This document shows, piece after piece, positions 1-9,665 of a stretch of DNA of 44,052 nucleotides; the first letter of the stretch is position 1; each line of letters starts with the position of its first letter. This DNA comes from an uncultured Clostridia bacterium (lineage in GTDB: Bacteria > Bacillota > Clostridia > Christensenellales > CAG-917), in NCBI GenBank assembly GCA_947628855.1, contig CANRBM010000006.1:1-44052 (forward strand), given 5' to 3'. Under the pieces are notes generated by a model. It saw nothing but the letters and a program-made list of their open reading frames with translations, did no database searches and was not told the DNA's origin. Both the position numbers and the translations under genes were made by a program.

Positions 1-536
1 AGGTCTATAAGGGCTCACCGCAAGCTGCTGCGCCACTCCGCTTACTTGCCCCATAAAATCGCTACGCAATTTTATGGGGACCCCGAGGAAGCTCGGACAT
101 ACGTTTCGTTAAATATGAACAAATTTAACGCGTCGCAATTCGCAAAAAATTTCATAAATAACTCCAACAAAGTAATGCTCATATCTCGCTATTTTTTGCG
201 CTTGGGATACGCGGGCTTACGCCCGCTATTTTGCGCGGAGCCTCCCTAAACGCACGTTTGTCTGAACTTTCTTGGGGTCCCCGCAGAAATATGAAATGTT
301 TTTGTGGGGTAAGGACTTGGGGATTTCTCGACAAGCTCGAAATGACAGGAATATTAGGTGTCACTCCGAGCGTAGCAAAGCGCAGTCGAGGAGTCCCCTA
401 GTGAGAAATAGGTGGTGGATGTCACAGAATAGACAACACTTAGGCACAGAGGACGGAGGATATGAGTGTGCTAAGATAGAGAGCTCGTAAAAACAATCCC
501 CTCAGTCTGTTTCACAGACAGCTCCCCTTATAATCA

Positions 537-660
537 CCCCACGAAAATACTTTTCGCGGGGACCCCGAATCAATACCCCACAAAATCACTGCGCAATTTT
601 GCGGGGACCCCGAATCAATACCCCACAAAATCACTGCGTAATTTCGCGGGGACCCCGAAG
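537..660. repeat. Three adjacent copies of a hairpin unit CCCCACAAAATCACTGCGCAATTTTGCGGGGACCCCGAATCAATA
   Basis: Units at about 537-575, 576-620 and 621-660; each has CCCC...AAAAT/ATTTT...GGGG complementarity. Confidence 0.8.
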
Positions 661-878
661 GGGAGCCTTGTGCTCGGACACGGCGTGACGGCGGGTATAA
701 GGACGCTCGGACAAGCGTTGCGTTAATTGATAGGACACAGCGAAGTCCGCGAACAAGCAGCGCTCGGACGGAGGGGCGTCAATGTCTCGGGTGGGACGGA
801 CGTTTGTGAACGGGCGCTTCTACGTATAAGACTTCTGCACATTAAAATTCGCGATTATATTTTTTTGAAACAAAGTAT

Positions 879-907
879 TTGATATTTGCGCGGGTTTATA
901 GTATAAT
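879..907 (+). promoter_or_regulatory. Sigma-70/SigA-like promoter TTGATA-N17-TATAAT
   Basis: TTGATA at 879-884 and TATAAT at 902-907 with a 17-nt spacer, upstream of the first long ORF. Confidence 0.6.
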
Positions 908-989
908 GCAAAATGTATTTATATAAGCAATTATATCGAGACAAAATTTACGGTATTTGGCGGGGCTGTCCCGCCGCATAGGAGAGCTA

Positions 990-2162
990 ATGGCATCAGG
1001 CAACGACTCGAATGTAAAACAGGCAAAGACAAAAAAACTGCTCCTCGCGCCTCTGTTTGAGGACGCGAGCGTAAGGCTGGAGCCCGAAGAGCCGCAAAAA
1101 GTGCTTGTCGCGGGCATGGCGGAGGCGCGTCCCACAAAGGAGTATCCCGACTCGTTTTTCGGCAGGGCGTTCAAGATACTGAGGGGCGAATTCGGCACGC
1201 TTTTCAAAAGTTCGCTGTTTTTCATACTGTTCACTATTCCGTTTGCGGTAATACTGTTTTGGTTTGCGGGATATTATCAAAATCTCATGCTCAGCGGCAC
1301 CTACAACTTTATGGGCGGCATTGGCGTGGGATATCCCTTCGGAGTGGGAGACAGCATTGCGGAGAGCGTCGCAAGATTGTATTGGGACGTCAAGGAGCCC
1401 GTATATATGATGCTCGCCGCCACGCTCATCCTCATTATGTTGGGATTTTCGGGGCTGTTCTATTGTGCGAAACGCAGCTTTTTCCAAGAATATTACAAAA
1501 AATCATTCCGCATGTATTGGATAGGGTTCAAAAAGCATTGGTGGAGATTTTTGCTCTTCGGCGGGCTCGTTGTGCTTATCGGTGCGGCTATGACGACGTC
1601 GATCATGAACCTGCTCAAAGCGCAACAGCTTGCGGCGGCGGGTGCGGGAGATTACTGTGCCGTAGTATTTTCCTGGCTATTCGGCGCGCCGCTCGTGCTG
1701 TATTTGACCGTTGTGCTCGCACTGAGCGTGACGTACGACCTGTCCGTAAAGGGTTGCTTCAAGGACGCGCTCGTGGTCATAGTGAATAATCCCTTCTCAA
1801 GCATTTTCGTGTGCGCGTTTTCGGTCGCGCCGTTACTGTTGTTGCTTATAGGACAATTTTTCTCGATCATCATCTATATAGTGATGACGCTTGTCGGATT
1901 TACGCTTATGGCGCTCATGTATGTAGCGCTCGTCTCGCGCGGAATGACTAAGTGCCACGACCGCAAGGAAGAGGGCGATAAACTTGCCGAACAACAGGCG
2001 AGAAGGGCTGTCAAAGAGCAAGCGAAGTCGAAAAAAGCGGATTACTCCGCATATGCGGGCAAACCCGCAAACGGAGAACGCGCTAAGACAGGCGGCGGTG
2101 ACAAGAAGTCAAAGAAAACGGCCGTTCCGTATCAAAATCCCAAAAAGAAGAAGAAAAAATAA
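990..2162 (+). CDS. Multi-pass membrane protein with Lys-rich C-terminal tail (DUF624/YesL-like topology)
   Basis: ORF 957-2162; likely start ATG 990 after GGAGAG; several hydrophobic segments; C-terminus PKKKKKK. Confidence 0.7.
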   Translation: MASGNDSNVKQAKTKKLLLAPLFEDASVRLEPEEPQKVLVAGMAEARPTKEYPDSFFGRAFKILRGEFGTLFKSSLFFILFTIPFAVILFWFAGYYQNLMLSGTYNFMGGIGVGYPFGVGDSIAESVARLYWDVKEPVYMMLAATLILIMLGFSGLFYCAKRSFFQEYYKKSFRMYWIGFKKHWWRFLLFGGLVVLIGAAMTTSIMNLLKAQQLAAAGAGDYCAVVFSWLFGAPLVLYLTVVLALSVTYDLSVKGCFKDALVVIVNNPFSSIFVCAFSVAPLLLLLIGQFFSIIIYIVMTLVGFTLMALMYVALVSRGMTKCHDRKEEGDKLAEQQARRAVKEQAKSKKADYSAYAGKPANGERAKTGGGDKKSKKTAVPYQNPKKKKKK

Positions 2163-3853
2163 TGGCGGAGATCTTTAAATTTGAGGTCACGTATGACGAA
2201 CTCTTGAAACTCGCGGATAAGGCGTATGCGGACAAGGACGCCGTGAGATTTTTCGATTGCCTCAAAAGGGCGATAGCGCTCGACCCGTCGCGCGCCGAGG
2301 CAAAACTCAAGCTCTGCGAGGCATACGCGGCTCTCGGTTGCTTTGAACTTTCGAATGACGTCGCTTTTCGCGCGCTCGACCGCGGTGTGGACGAGGACAG
2401 TCGCGAGAGATTTTTTATTCGCCTCGCCGTCAATTTTATGGAGATGGACAGACCCGACGTCGCCGAGTTTTATTTGGGCGAATATGCAAACGACTACGAT
2501 TTCGACTTTCCGTCCGAGGAGAGAGAGGACGACCGTGGATTGCGCCTCGTTTATCCTCATGGCGAGGAGTATTATGAAAAACTTGTGGAGCGCGGCTACG
2601 AGCTTTTGAGACAGCAGCGCTTTGATGACGCTATCGAGCTTATGGACAGGGTGGAATCCACCTCGCGGTCAAAAGAGTCCGCAAATCACATCGTACTCAT
2701 TGCGCTCATGCTCAAAAACGACGTGGACAGCGTCATCGCGAATGCCGAGGATATGCTCAAAAAGGACGGGGACAGCCTCGTCATCAAGTGTACGCTTGCT
2801 ACGGCGTATATGATGGAGGACAGGGCGGAGGACGCAAGACACATCGTGGATGGCCTGCTTGAAAAAGAGTACACGCGAATAGAGGATATACTGCTTTTGC
2901 TGCCGCTCCTCGTAAATTTGGAGCTGCACGGCGAGATCGTCAAATACTGCCGCCACGTACTTAAAGAGCACGAGTGGCAGATAAACGCTATGATGTGGCT
3001 GTCTATCGCGCTTTACAACACGGGGGAGAAGGCGGAGGCGGCAAAGGTGATGAGGCAGATAGACTCCATATACGGCAAAGCCTCGCCCGCCAAGTATTTT
3101 TTGCAACTGTATGAAACTTCGCCCGAGCATGTGGAGTATACGATATCCTTGCCGCATATCGAGCGTATAAGGCGCATGCGCGTCCTTGACGAGATCATCC
3201 GCATGCCCATGAAGATATTGAAAGAGCGCCTCGAGGAGGAGTCTCCCAAAGGCGAGGAGATCAGAGAAGTCATAGAGTGGGTGATGTCCGAGGAACTGGA
3301 CAAGCCCGCATTCGTTTTGGCGCAAAAGCTGTCGCTTGTCATGTGTCCCTACGTTGAGGACGTCTTTAAACGTACGCTTTTGAGGGCGGACGTGGATTAC
3401 GAGTTATTTTCTGAAATATTTTTGGCGCTGATGGATGAGGCGGATTACGTCGTGAGAATGAACGTCGTCGCTTGGGACAGGTATAAAGAGCTTTCATTTG
3501 TCAAACCGATCATATATTATAACGAGCCGGAGCCGCTTTTCAGCGCGCTGCGCTTTGCGCTTGTCAATATAGTTATAACCGACGACGAACCCAACGAATT
3601 TATTAAACGGCTGTTTAAGGTTACGGAGAGCGTCGCTCCTCTCGACGACGACGGAGATCCCATAAAGACGAAACGACTGCAAAGGATACGCAGATTGAAG
3701 AGCGTACGTACGATCGTGGGCGTGCTGCTGGGCAAGGTGTACGAGGAGGAAGAGTCGAGAGAGGATATAATTGAAAGATATGGGCTCAACGACCGCACAT
3801 ACGACAAATACTGCAATATTTTTTTCGGAGATGATGACGATGGAGAAAACTAA
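2162..3853 (+). CDS. TPR-repeat protein, 563 aa
   Basis: Start overlaps the upstream stop (TAATG); helical repeat pattern (YADKDAVRFFDCLKRAIALDPSRAEAKLKLCEAYAALG). Confidence 0.75.
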   Translation: MAEIFKFEVTYDELLKLADKAYADKDAVRFFDCLKRAIALDPSRAEAKLKLCEAYAALGCFELSNDVAFRALDRGVDEDSRERFFIRLAVNFMEMDRPDVAEFYLGEYANDYDFDFPSEEREDDRGLRLVYPHGEEYYEKLVERGYELLRQQRFDDAIELMDRVESTSRSKESANHIVLIALMLKNDVDSVIANAEDMLKKDGDSLVIKCTLATAYMMEDRAEDARHIVDGLLEKEYTRIEDILLLLPLLVNLELHGEIVKYCRHVLKEHEWQINAMMWLSIALYNTGEKAEAAKVMRQIDSIYGKASPAKYFLQLYETSPEHVEYTISLPHIERIRRMRVLDEIIRMPMKILKERLEEESPKGEEIREVIEWVMSEELDKPAFVLAQKLSLVMCPYVEDVFKRTLLRADVDYELFSEIFLALMDEADYVVRMNVVAWDRYKELSFVKPIIYYNEPEPLFSALRFALVNIVITDDEPNEFIKRLFKVTESVAPLDDDGDPIKTKRLQRIRRLKSVRTIVGVLLGKVYEEEESREDIIERYGLNDRTYDKYCNIFFGDDDDGEN

Positions 3854-4475
3854 GACCGAAATGCTCAAAATGCTCGACGTCATGCTCGACGAGGGGAGAC
3901 CCTATCATGAGAGGCTCGCCGCTTACGAGTTTTTGCAGGAGGACTGCGAGGAGATCATCGACGAGATGTTGAGCAAGCTCTATACCCTTGAGGGCGACAG
4001 CGGCAAAATGCTTATGGAAGTGCTTGCGGGCTACCCGGGGAATAAGGCGATATTCATGGGACTTGTAAGCTACCTTTATAAGGGAGAGGACGTCGCGCTT
4101 TTCGCACACCTCATTGGCAGCTACGGCGACGAGCAGGGCGTGGAAGTGCTCAAAGCCTTCCTCAAAGAGTACGAGCCGAATTACAATGAATATATGGAGA
4201 TAAGAAACGCCATAGAGGAACTGGGCGGCGATTGCGACCTCGACGAGGACTTCAGCGACGACCCGCTGTATCGCTATCTCAAAGGGCTCGACGAGGAGGA
4301 CGAGGACACCCGCCACTCGCCATTTGAGGGCATGTGGAAGGAAGAGGACGACGAGTGTGAAGATGACTGCGATGACGACTGTCACTGTCACGACGACGAG
4401 TGTGATGACGAGGACTGTCACTGTCACGACGACAACTGCGGGCATCGTTGCGGGGATCATCACGATGAAGATTGA
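3840..4475 (+). CDS. HEAT-like helical protein with Cys/His/Asp-rich C-terminal tail
   Basis: ORF 3771-4475; likely start ATG at 3831-3840; C-terminus DDECEDDCDDDCHCHDDECDDEDCHCHDDNCGHRCGDHHDED. Confidence 0.7.
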   Translation: MEKTKTEMLKMLDVMLDEGRPYHERLAAYEFLQEDCEEIIDEMLSKLYTLEGDSGKMLMEVLAGYPGNKAIFMGLVSYLYKGEDVALFAHLIGSYGDEQGVEVLKAFLKEYEPNYNEYMEIRNAIEELGGDCDLDEDFSDDPLYRYLKGLDEEDEDTRHSPFEGMWKEEDDECEDDCDDDCHCHDDECDDEDCHCHDDNCGHRCGDHHDED

Positions 4476-5517
4476 CGCTGTCAGAATATAAGACTTTGCC
4501 GTCCTGCGGGGCGGCTTTTAATTTGCAATTTTTCGACACAAAACGCAGTTTAAACTTGCATATTGCATAGATAAACATCCTTATCGCGACTATTGCGGTG
4601 AGGATAATGCCAGAATAGCTCATCACGGGATACATTGTGTCCACAACGGCGTCAAAGCCCGCGAAGCTTATGGGGTAGGCGACTAGCAACGCGGCGAATA
4701 TGACGTACGCGCGATTTTTGTCATACGACAGCTTTTCGAGTTTGGCGAAGTGCGAGAGCGCCGCGCGTATCTTGTCGGATACTATCTTCAACGAGGAGAC
4801 CATTGTCGTAAATATCGCCGCCGCGATAAGTACGCCGCATATCGGTTTGAGGCGGAACCTCTCCGCTACGCTGAGCACGGGCATGGACGAGGTAAGCCCG
4901 TCCGCGAGCACTACCGTCTGCAACATAAACAGCATACAGAATAGACAGGCGCATATCAAGCCGCAGGAGAGGAATATCTCGCCGTACGAAAGTCCCTCGC
5001 CCTCGTCCGCGATCACCACGCCGCCGAGCAGTACATCCAGGCCGCTGTAAGCGACAGGTTTAAGAATGGAGAAGGGTACGCCAAAGGGCTGAGGGTCCAA
5101 TCTGAAAAATATCATGGCTATGGACAGCACTATGAGTGGCACGAGCACGCTGTTGGCAAGTTTTATCTTTTCTATGCCCAGTGCGACAACCGCCCCCGCG
5201 CATATTGCCATGACAAGCCCGAGAAGGGGGATGCCCGTCATGTTGCCAAGTACGAATTCGCTCCCCGCGAGCATCGCGACGAGGGATATCCCCGCCGAAA
5301 AAAATATCATCGCCCCGACTATCTTGCCCTTTGGCACAAGTCTGAGCTTGCCCGCAAGCAAAAACAAAAGACACAAAAGAGACATGAACACAGCGGACAG
5401 CGCAACGTTCAAAGGCGACGCCGCACCGAAAAACAGCGCGAGCTCCTTGCCGCTCGAAAACCCCGCGCCGATCGCCGTCCCAATGTACAAAAATGTCACT
5501 TTGAGCGCCTTTTTCAT
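4279..5517 (-). CDS. YkvI-like membrane transporter
   Basis: MKKALKVTFLYIGTAIGAGFSSGKELALFF start resembles the YkvI family; about 10 hydrophobic segments; ORF runs into the convergent gene. Confidence 0.7.
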   Translation of the reverse strand: MKKALKVTFLYIGTAIGAGFSSGKELALFFGAASPLNVALSAVFMSLLCLLFLLAGKLRLVPKGKIVGAMIFFSAGISLVAMLAGSEFVLGNMTGIPLLGLVMAICAGAVVALGIEKIKLANSVLVPLIVLSIAMIFFRLDPQPFGVPFSILKPVAYSGLDVLLGGVVIADEGEGLSYGEIFLSCGLICACLFCMLFMLQTVVLADGLTSSMPVLSVAERFRLKPICGVLIAAAIFTTMVSSLKIVSDKIRAALSHFAKLEKLSYDKNRAYVIFAALLVAYPISFAGFDAVVDTMYPVMSYSGIILTAIVAIRMFIYAICKFKLRFVSKNCKLKAAPQDGKVLYSDSVNLHRDDPRNDARSCRRDSDSPRHHTRRRDSDSRHRSHLHTRRPLPSTCPQMASGGCPRPPRRAL

Positions 5518-5605
5518 CCGTAAAACATATGCCACTCCCGCACGTTTGATGATTTTGGATATTTATATGTGGGCTTCTCGCCCACACGCCCCAGGTGGGG
5601 CGCTG

Positions 5606-5760
5606 CCCCACGCAGGGCTGCGCGCCCTGCACCTCGGCAAGGGCTTTCAGCCCCTGCACCCCAAGCTAAAAACGCGCGAACGTCGTGACTTTCGTCACTA
5701 GTTCGCGTGTTTTTGATTGTGTGTATGGTACAAACTCCTGCATGAGAACTTGATATTGGC
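5606..5760 (+). repeat. Dispersed intergenic hairpin element, copy A
   Basis: CCCCACGCAGGGCTGCGCGCCCTGCACCTCGGCAAGGGCTTTCAGCCCCTGCACCCCAAGCTAAAAA, then stem, then TTTTTGATTGTGTGTATGGTACAAACTCCTGCATGAG. Confidence 0.85.
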
Positions 5761-5823
5761 GTAACCATTGTCCGAGCTTTCTCGGGGTCCCCGCAAAATT
5801 ACGCAGTGATTTTGTGGGGGTAA

Positions 5824-7383
5824 TTAAGCGCTTTGCTCTTGACATTGCTTTTTGAATTTGATGAAGAATGTTATTATGAGCGCGGCGGTCATGAGAATGG
5901 CGACGGCGTCCGCGATAGGCGCCGCCCACAGCGCGCCGTCTATGCCGCCCATAGCTACGGGGAGACCTATGGTGAGCGGAATGAAACAGACTATGTCTCG
6001 AAACAGCGACGCGGTCATCGCCATAGCGGGTTGACCTACGGCTTGTAAAAATACCGCGGACATCTTTATCACGCAGGTGAATGTCACAAACATCAAAAAT
6101 ATGCGGAAGAGTTTGGAGGCGAACTCGTCATAGTAGTGCGCGGGGTCGCCCTCGCCGAATATGCGATAGATGACCTGCGGGCACGCCTCGAAAAGCACAG
6201 TCGATATGAGTCCCACTCCCACGGTGAGCGCAAGCACGATGAGGAAGGTATCGCGTATGCGCTTGAAGTTTCGCGCGCCATAGTTGTAGCCGAATATGGG
6301 TTGCGCGCCGAGCACTATGCCTATTACTATGTTGAGCACTATCGTAAACACCTTCGTCTCTATGCCTATGAGCGCGATGGGGACGTCGGGACCGTACTTT
6401 GACAGCGCGCCGTACTTCGCGAGTATTATGTTGCCGGTGAGCGATATCGCGACAATGGATATCTGCGTGATGAAAGAGGATATGCCGAGTTTTGACACTT
6501 CGAGCAATATCTTGGGTGCGGGTATAAAACTTTTGAGGCGTAGGCGGAATGTCTTTGTGCGGAAAAAGTAGACTGCGCAGATGACGAATGTCACGCCTTC
6601 GCCGATTACGGTAGCCCACGCCGCGCCCTTTATCCCCCAGCCCGCGCCGTAGATGAACGCCGCGTCGAGCACGATATTGGTGAGCGCGCCCGCCACGAGC
6701 GCTATCATTGAAAAGCTCGGAGCGCCGTCCGCGCGTATGACGCCCGTCATCATATTCGAGACCATGTATATGGGAAATGCCGACACTATTATGATAAAGT
6801 AGTCGTTTGCGTAGCCTATGGTGTTGTCGGACGCACCGAACAGACGCAATATCTGCATGCGCAGTGGCAGAAGTACGGCGATAAGCAATATGCTGAAAAG
6901 AAAGGTCATCGTCATCGCAGTACCCACCGCTCTGTGCGCGTCCTCGGAGTCCTTGCGCCCTTGGCATATGCTGAGATACGCCGCCGTGCCGTCCCCGAAT
7001 CCCCACGCGAACGCCATGGCTATCAGAGTGAGGGGAAAACATACGCCCGTCGCCGCGTTGCCCAGCTCGTGCAAGGAGCTGTTGCCTATGAATATCTGAT
7101 CCACAATGTTGTAAAGCGCGCCCACAAGCAGCGAGAGTATGCAGGGTATCGAAAATTTCAAAAGCAGTTTGAAGATGTTTTGTTCGCCCAAAAATTTGTT
7201 GTCGCCATCGTCATGTGCGCCATTTTGCATTTGAGAATACTCGCTCGAAGGCGGAGTCAAGGCGTCGCCCCCTTGAAGAGCGGAAAGCGCGGCGTTTGAG
7301 GATAGCGAGTCCTGTCCCGCCTCTTGCGCGCATGTAGAAACCGTTGAAGTCTTGTGAATTTCGTCAAAAAAAATCTCGTCCAT
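5824..7383 (-). CDS. MATE family efflux transporter
   Basis: Start ATG 7383 with GGAGG upstream; 12-TM pattern; KLLLKFSIPCILSLLVGALYNIVDQIFIG typical of the family. Confidence 0.85.
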   Translation of the reverse strand: MDEIFFDEIHKTSTVSTCAQEAGQDSLSSNAALSALQGGDALTPPSSEYSQMQNGAHDDGDNKFLGEQNIFKLLLKFSIPCILSLLVGALYNIVDQIFIGNSSLHELGNAATGVCFPLTLIAMAFAWGFGDGTAAYLSICQGRKDSEDAHRAVGTAMTMTFLFSILLIAVLLPLRMQILRLFGASDNTIGYANDYFIIIVSAFPIYMVSNMMTGVIRADGAPSFSMIALVAGALTNIVLDAAFIYGAGWGIKGAAWATVIGEGVTFVICAVYFFRTKTFRLRLKSFIPAPKILLEVSKLGISSFITQISIVAISLTGNIILAKYGALSKYGPDVPIALIGIETKVFTIVLNIVIGIVLGAQPIFGYNYGARNFKRIRDTFLIVLALTVGVGLISTVLFEACPQVIYRIFGEGDPAHYYDEFASKLFRIFLMFVTFTCVIKMSAVFLQAVGQPAMAMTASLFRDIVCFIPLTIGLPVAMGGIDGALWAAPIADAVAILMTAALIITFFIKFKKQCQEQSA

Positions 7384-7621
7384 ATTGCCTCCTATATTGG
7401 CAATACAGTCGAGGAGAGTCCATTTGCCGCATGGCTCGTAAAGCACAACAGTTGCTGCCTGACATTGTCATTTTATCAAAATCCGAGGCAAAATGTCAAA
7501 CACATAGCAAATTTTGCGGGCAAAATAATTTTGTCGTTTTTCGACGAAATATTGCCATGGGGTGCAAAATATCTCAAAATTCGCTGTGTGGCAGGAGTTA
7601 AAATTGTCGCGAGGTGGAACT

Positions 7622-8716
7622 ATGCAGACATTGAAAATTGCAGATAGCGACATATTTGTAGGCGAGGATATGTCCGTAGTCGAGGAGCTCAAAGAGACTT
7701 TGGGCGCGTGCGCGATATGCGTGCTGTATGACGCGGGAGTGGAGAGGATAGCCGAGGCCGCGATCTCAAAGCTCAAGGATGCGTACAGGATATTCCGCTA
7801 CGAGGTGTTGACCGCGCGCGACGTAAGGGTGAAGGAGCGTCCCGCGCCGCCCGAATTCGTAAGGCATATCGTGGGCGTGGGCACAGGGAGCGTAGCGGAG
7901 GAGTGCAAACGGCTTGCCGAAGAGCTTGACGTGGAGTGGAGCATGGTTTTGTGCGCGCCTACGACGGACACGATAATGTGCGGGAAGTCTCCGAAAAACG
8001 TGTTTATCGCGCGAAATGTGATGTTAAACTGCCCGCCGTGCTGTTTGGCGGCAGGTTACGGCATACTGTTTTCCGAGCCGCTGAGAAATTTCGAGGCGCT
8101 GTTTTCTTCAAAAGTGCTTTCGACGGGAGCGGCAAAAGACGCGATCGCGGAGGACGCGGAGGACGCCGTAACGCTCGCATTAAAACTGCTTGAGATATCC
8201 GCCTCCAGGCAGCAGCCCGACAGCGCGGAGCTCACGGCGCGGCTCATGCACTTCATAGCCAAAAAGGCGGGCAGGCGCCCGAGGCTCATCGGCGAGTACA
8301 AATTTTTGGCAAGCTCGCTCATCGCGGAGTTTTACAGCGCGTATCTCTCCTCGCCGTCGATAGATTGCATGCCGCCCTCCGCCATGGACGACGCGCTTGA
8401 CAAGCTTTCCTATCTTGGCGCAAAAGATATTATCCGTCCCAAAAGAGTTGACTTTTTCGACGCAAACGCTTATTTTAAAATAAGCTATATTTTAAGTGAA
8501 TACCGCATGGATCTTTTGGAAAAGCTTGACGGGATCAATTCGCTTGGCAGACAGCGCTTTTGGCGCAGACTCTATCCCGACGCGGGGTATTGGCTGAAAA
8601 GCGAGGTGACTGTCTGCGAACTTATGAGCGCAATGACCCTCGCGGGGGCGTTCAGCGACAGCCTGCTCGGGTTGGCGTTCGCCTCGGGGATATTGGCGAG
8701 ATTCGGTGCGGGATAA
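7622..8716 (+). CDS. AraM/glycerol-1-phosphate dehydrogenase-like (iron-ADH/dehydroquinate synthase superfamily)
   Basis: HIVGVGTGSVAEECKRLAEELDVEWSMVLCAPTTD resembles the cofactor-binding region of the G1PDH family; ATG 7622 after GAGGTGG. Confidence 0.6.
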   Translation: MQTLKIADSDIFVGEDMSVVEELKETLGACAICVLYDAGVERIAEAAISKLKDAYRIFRYEVLTARDVRVKERPAPPEFVRHIVGVGTGSVAEECKRLAEELDVEWSMVLCAPTTDTIMCGKSPKNVFIARNVMLNCPPCCLAAGYGILFSEPLRNFEALFSSKVLSTGAAKDAIAEDAEDAVTLALKLLEISASRQQPDSAELTARLMHFIAKKAGRRPRLIGEYKFLASSLIAEFYSAYLSSPSIDCMPPSAMDDALDKLSYLGAKDIIRPKRVDFFDANAYFKISYILSEYRMDLLEKLDGINSLGRQRFWRRLYPDAGYWLKSEVTVCELMSAMTLAGAFSDSLLGLAFASGILARFGAG

Positions 8717-8724
8717 GGGACGCT

Positions 8725-9513
8725 ATGAAAAACCTTAAGGATGTGGAGCTTTTCGTTTTCGACCTCGACGGCACCGTGTACATAGGCGACGAGGAGATAG
8801 ATGGTTCGTTTGCGGCGATAAACGAGCTTAGGAAAAGAGGCAAGCGCATTTGCTTTTTTACCAACAACAGCTCGCGTATGCACACCGACTACATCGCGCG
8901 CCTCAACAAGCTGGGACTGAGGACGTATTCGGACGAGATTTACACGAGCGGGCAGGTGACTTGCGAGTACATCCTTGACAACTACCGCGGAGCTAAGGTT
9001 TTTCTGCTTGGCAACGAACGGCTCAAAAGCGAATTCGAGCTGTACGGCATAGAGCTTAGCGACGAAGCGCCCGACATATGCGTGATAGGTTTCGACACGT
9101 CGCTAAGTTATGACAGGTTGTACAAATTCTGCAAATTTGTCAACACGGGACTGCCGTACATCGCCACGCACCCCGACTTTTTCTGCCCCGCGCCCGAGTG
9201 TCCAATGCCCGACGTCGGCGCTATGATAGAGGCGGTCCGCTTGACAGTGGGCAGGACTCCCGACCTCGTCATGGGCAAGCCGCACAAGACCGCGGGGGAG
9301 CGCCTCGCAAAGAAGTACAACTTGCCCGCGCGCAAGATAGCTATGGTCGGCGACAGACTGTATACGGACGTCGCGTTCGGCAAAAATTGCGGCTTTACAT
9401 CCATACTCGTGCTCTCTGGCGACACTACCCTCGACATGCTGCCCGCCTCCAAAATCAAACCCGACTTTACGCTTGACAAAGTCAAGGATATCTTGCCGCT
9501 TCTCGATATGTAA
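8725..9513 (+). CDS. HAD-superfamily phosphatase, NagD/AraL type
   Basis: VFDLDGTVYIGDEEI, FFTNNSSR, GKPHKTAGERLAKKYN and MVGDRLYTDV motifs. Confidence 0.85.
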   Translation: MKNLKDVELFVFDLDGTVYIGDEEIDGSFAAINELRKRGKRICFFTNNSSRMHTDYIARLNKLGLRTYSDEIYTSGQVTCEYILDNYRGAKVFLLGNERLKSEFELYGIELSDEAPDICVIGFDTSLSYDRLYKFCKFVNTGLPYIATHPDFFCPAPECPMPDVGAMIEAVRLTVGRTPDLVMGKPHKTAGERLAKKYNLPARKIAMVGDRLYTDVAFGKNCGFTSILVLSGDTTLDMLPASKIKPDFTLDKVKDILPLLDM

Positions 9514-9665
9514 TTTCAAACCATTATCAAATGTAGCTTTATACATATTGGAAAATATTGCCAAACTTGACAGCGCGGCATTATTTTTTTAAAATTCCAA
9601 AAAAGTTTTGAAATTTTAATGAAATTCATAAGAAAATGTAGTAGATTTATTATATCAATAATAAT

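Noticed and set aside
46-490. Short ORFs in the left end (67, 61 and 72 aa)
   Set aside because: They translate the repeat modules themselves and overlap on both strands.
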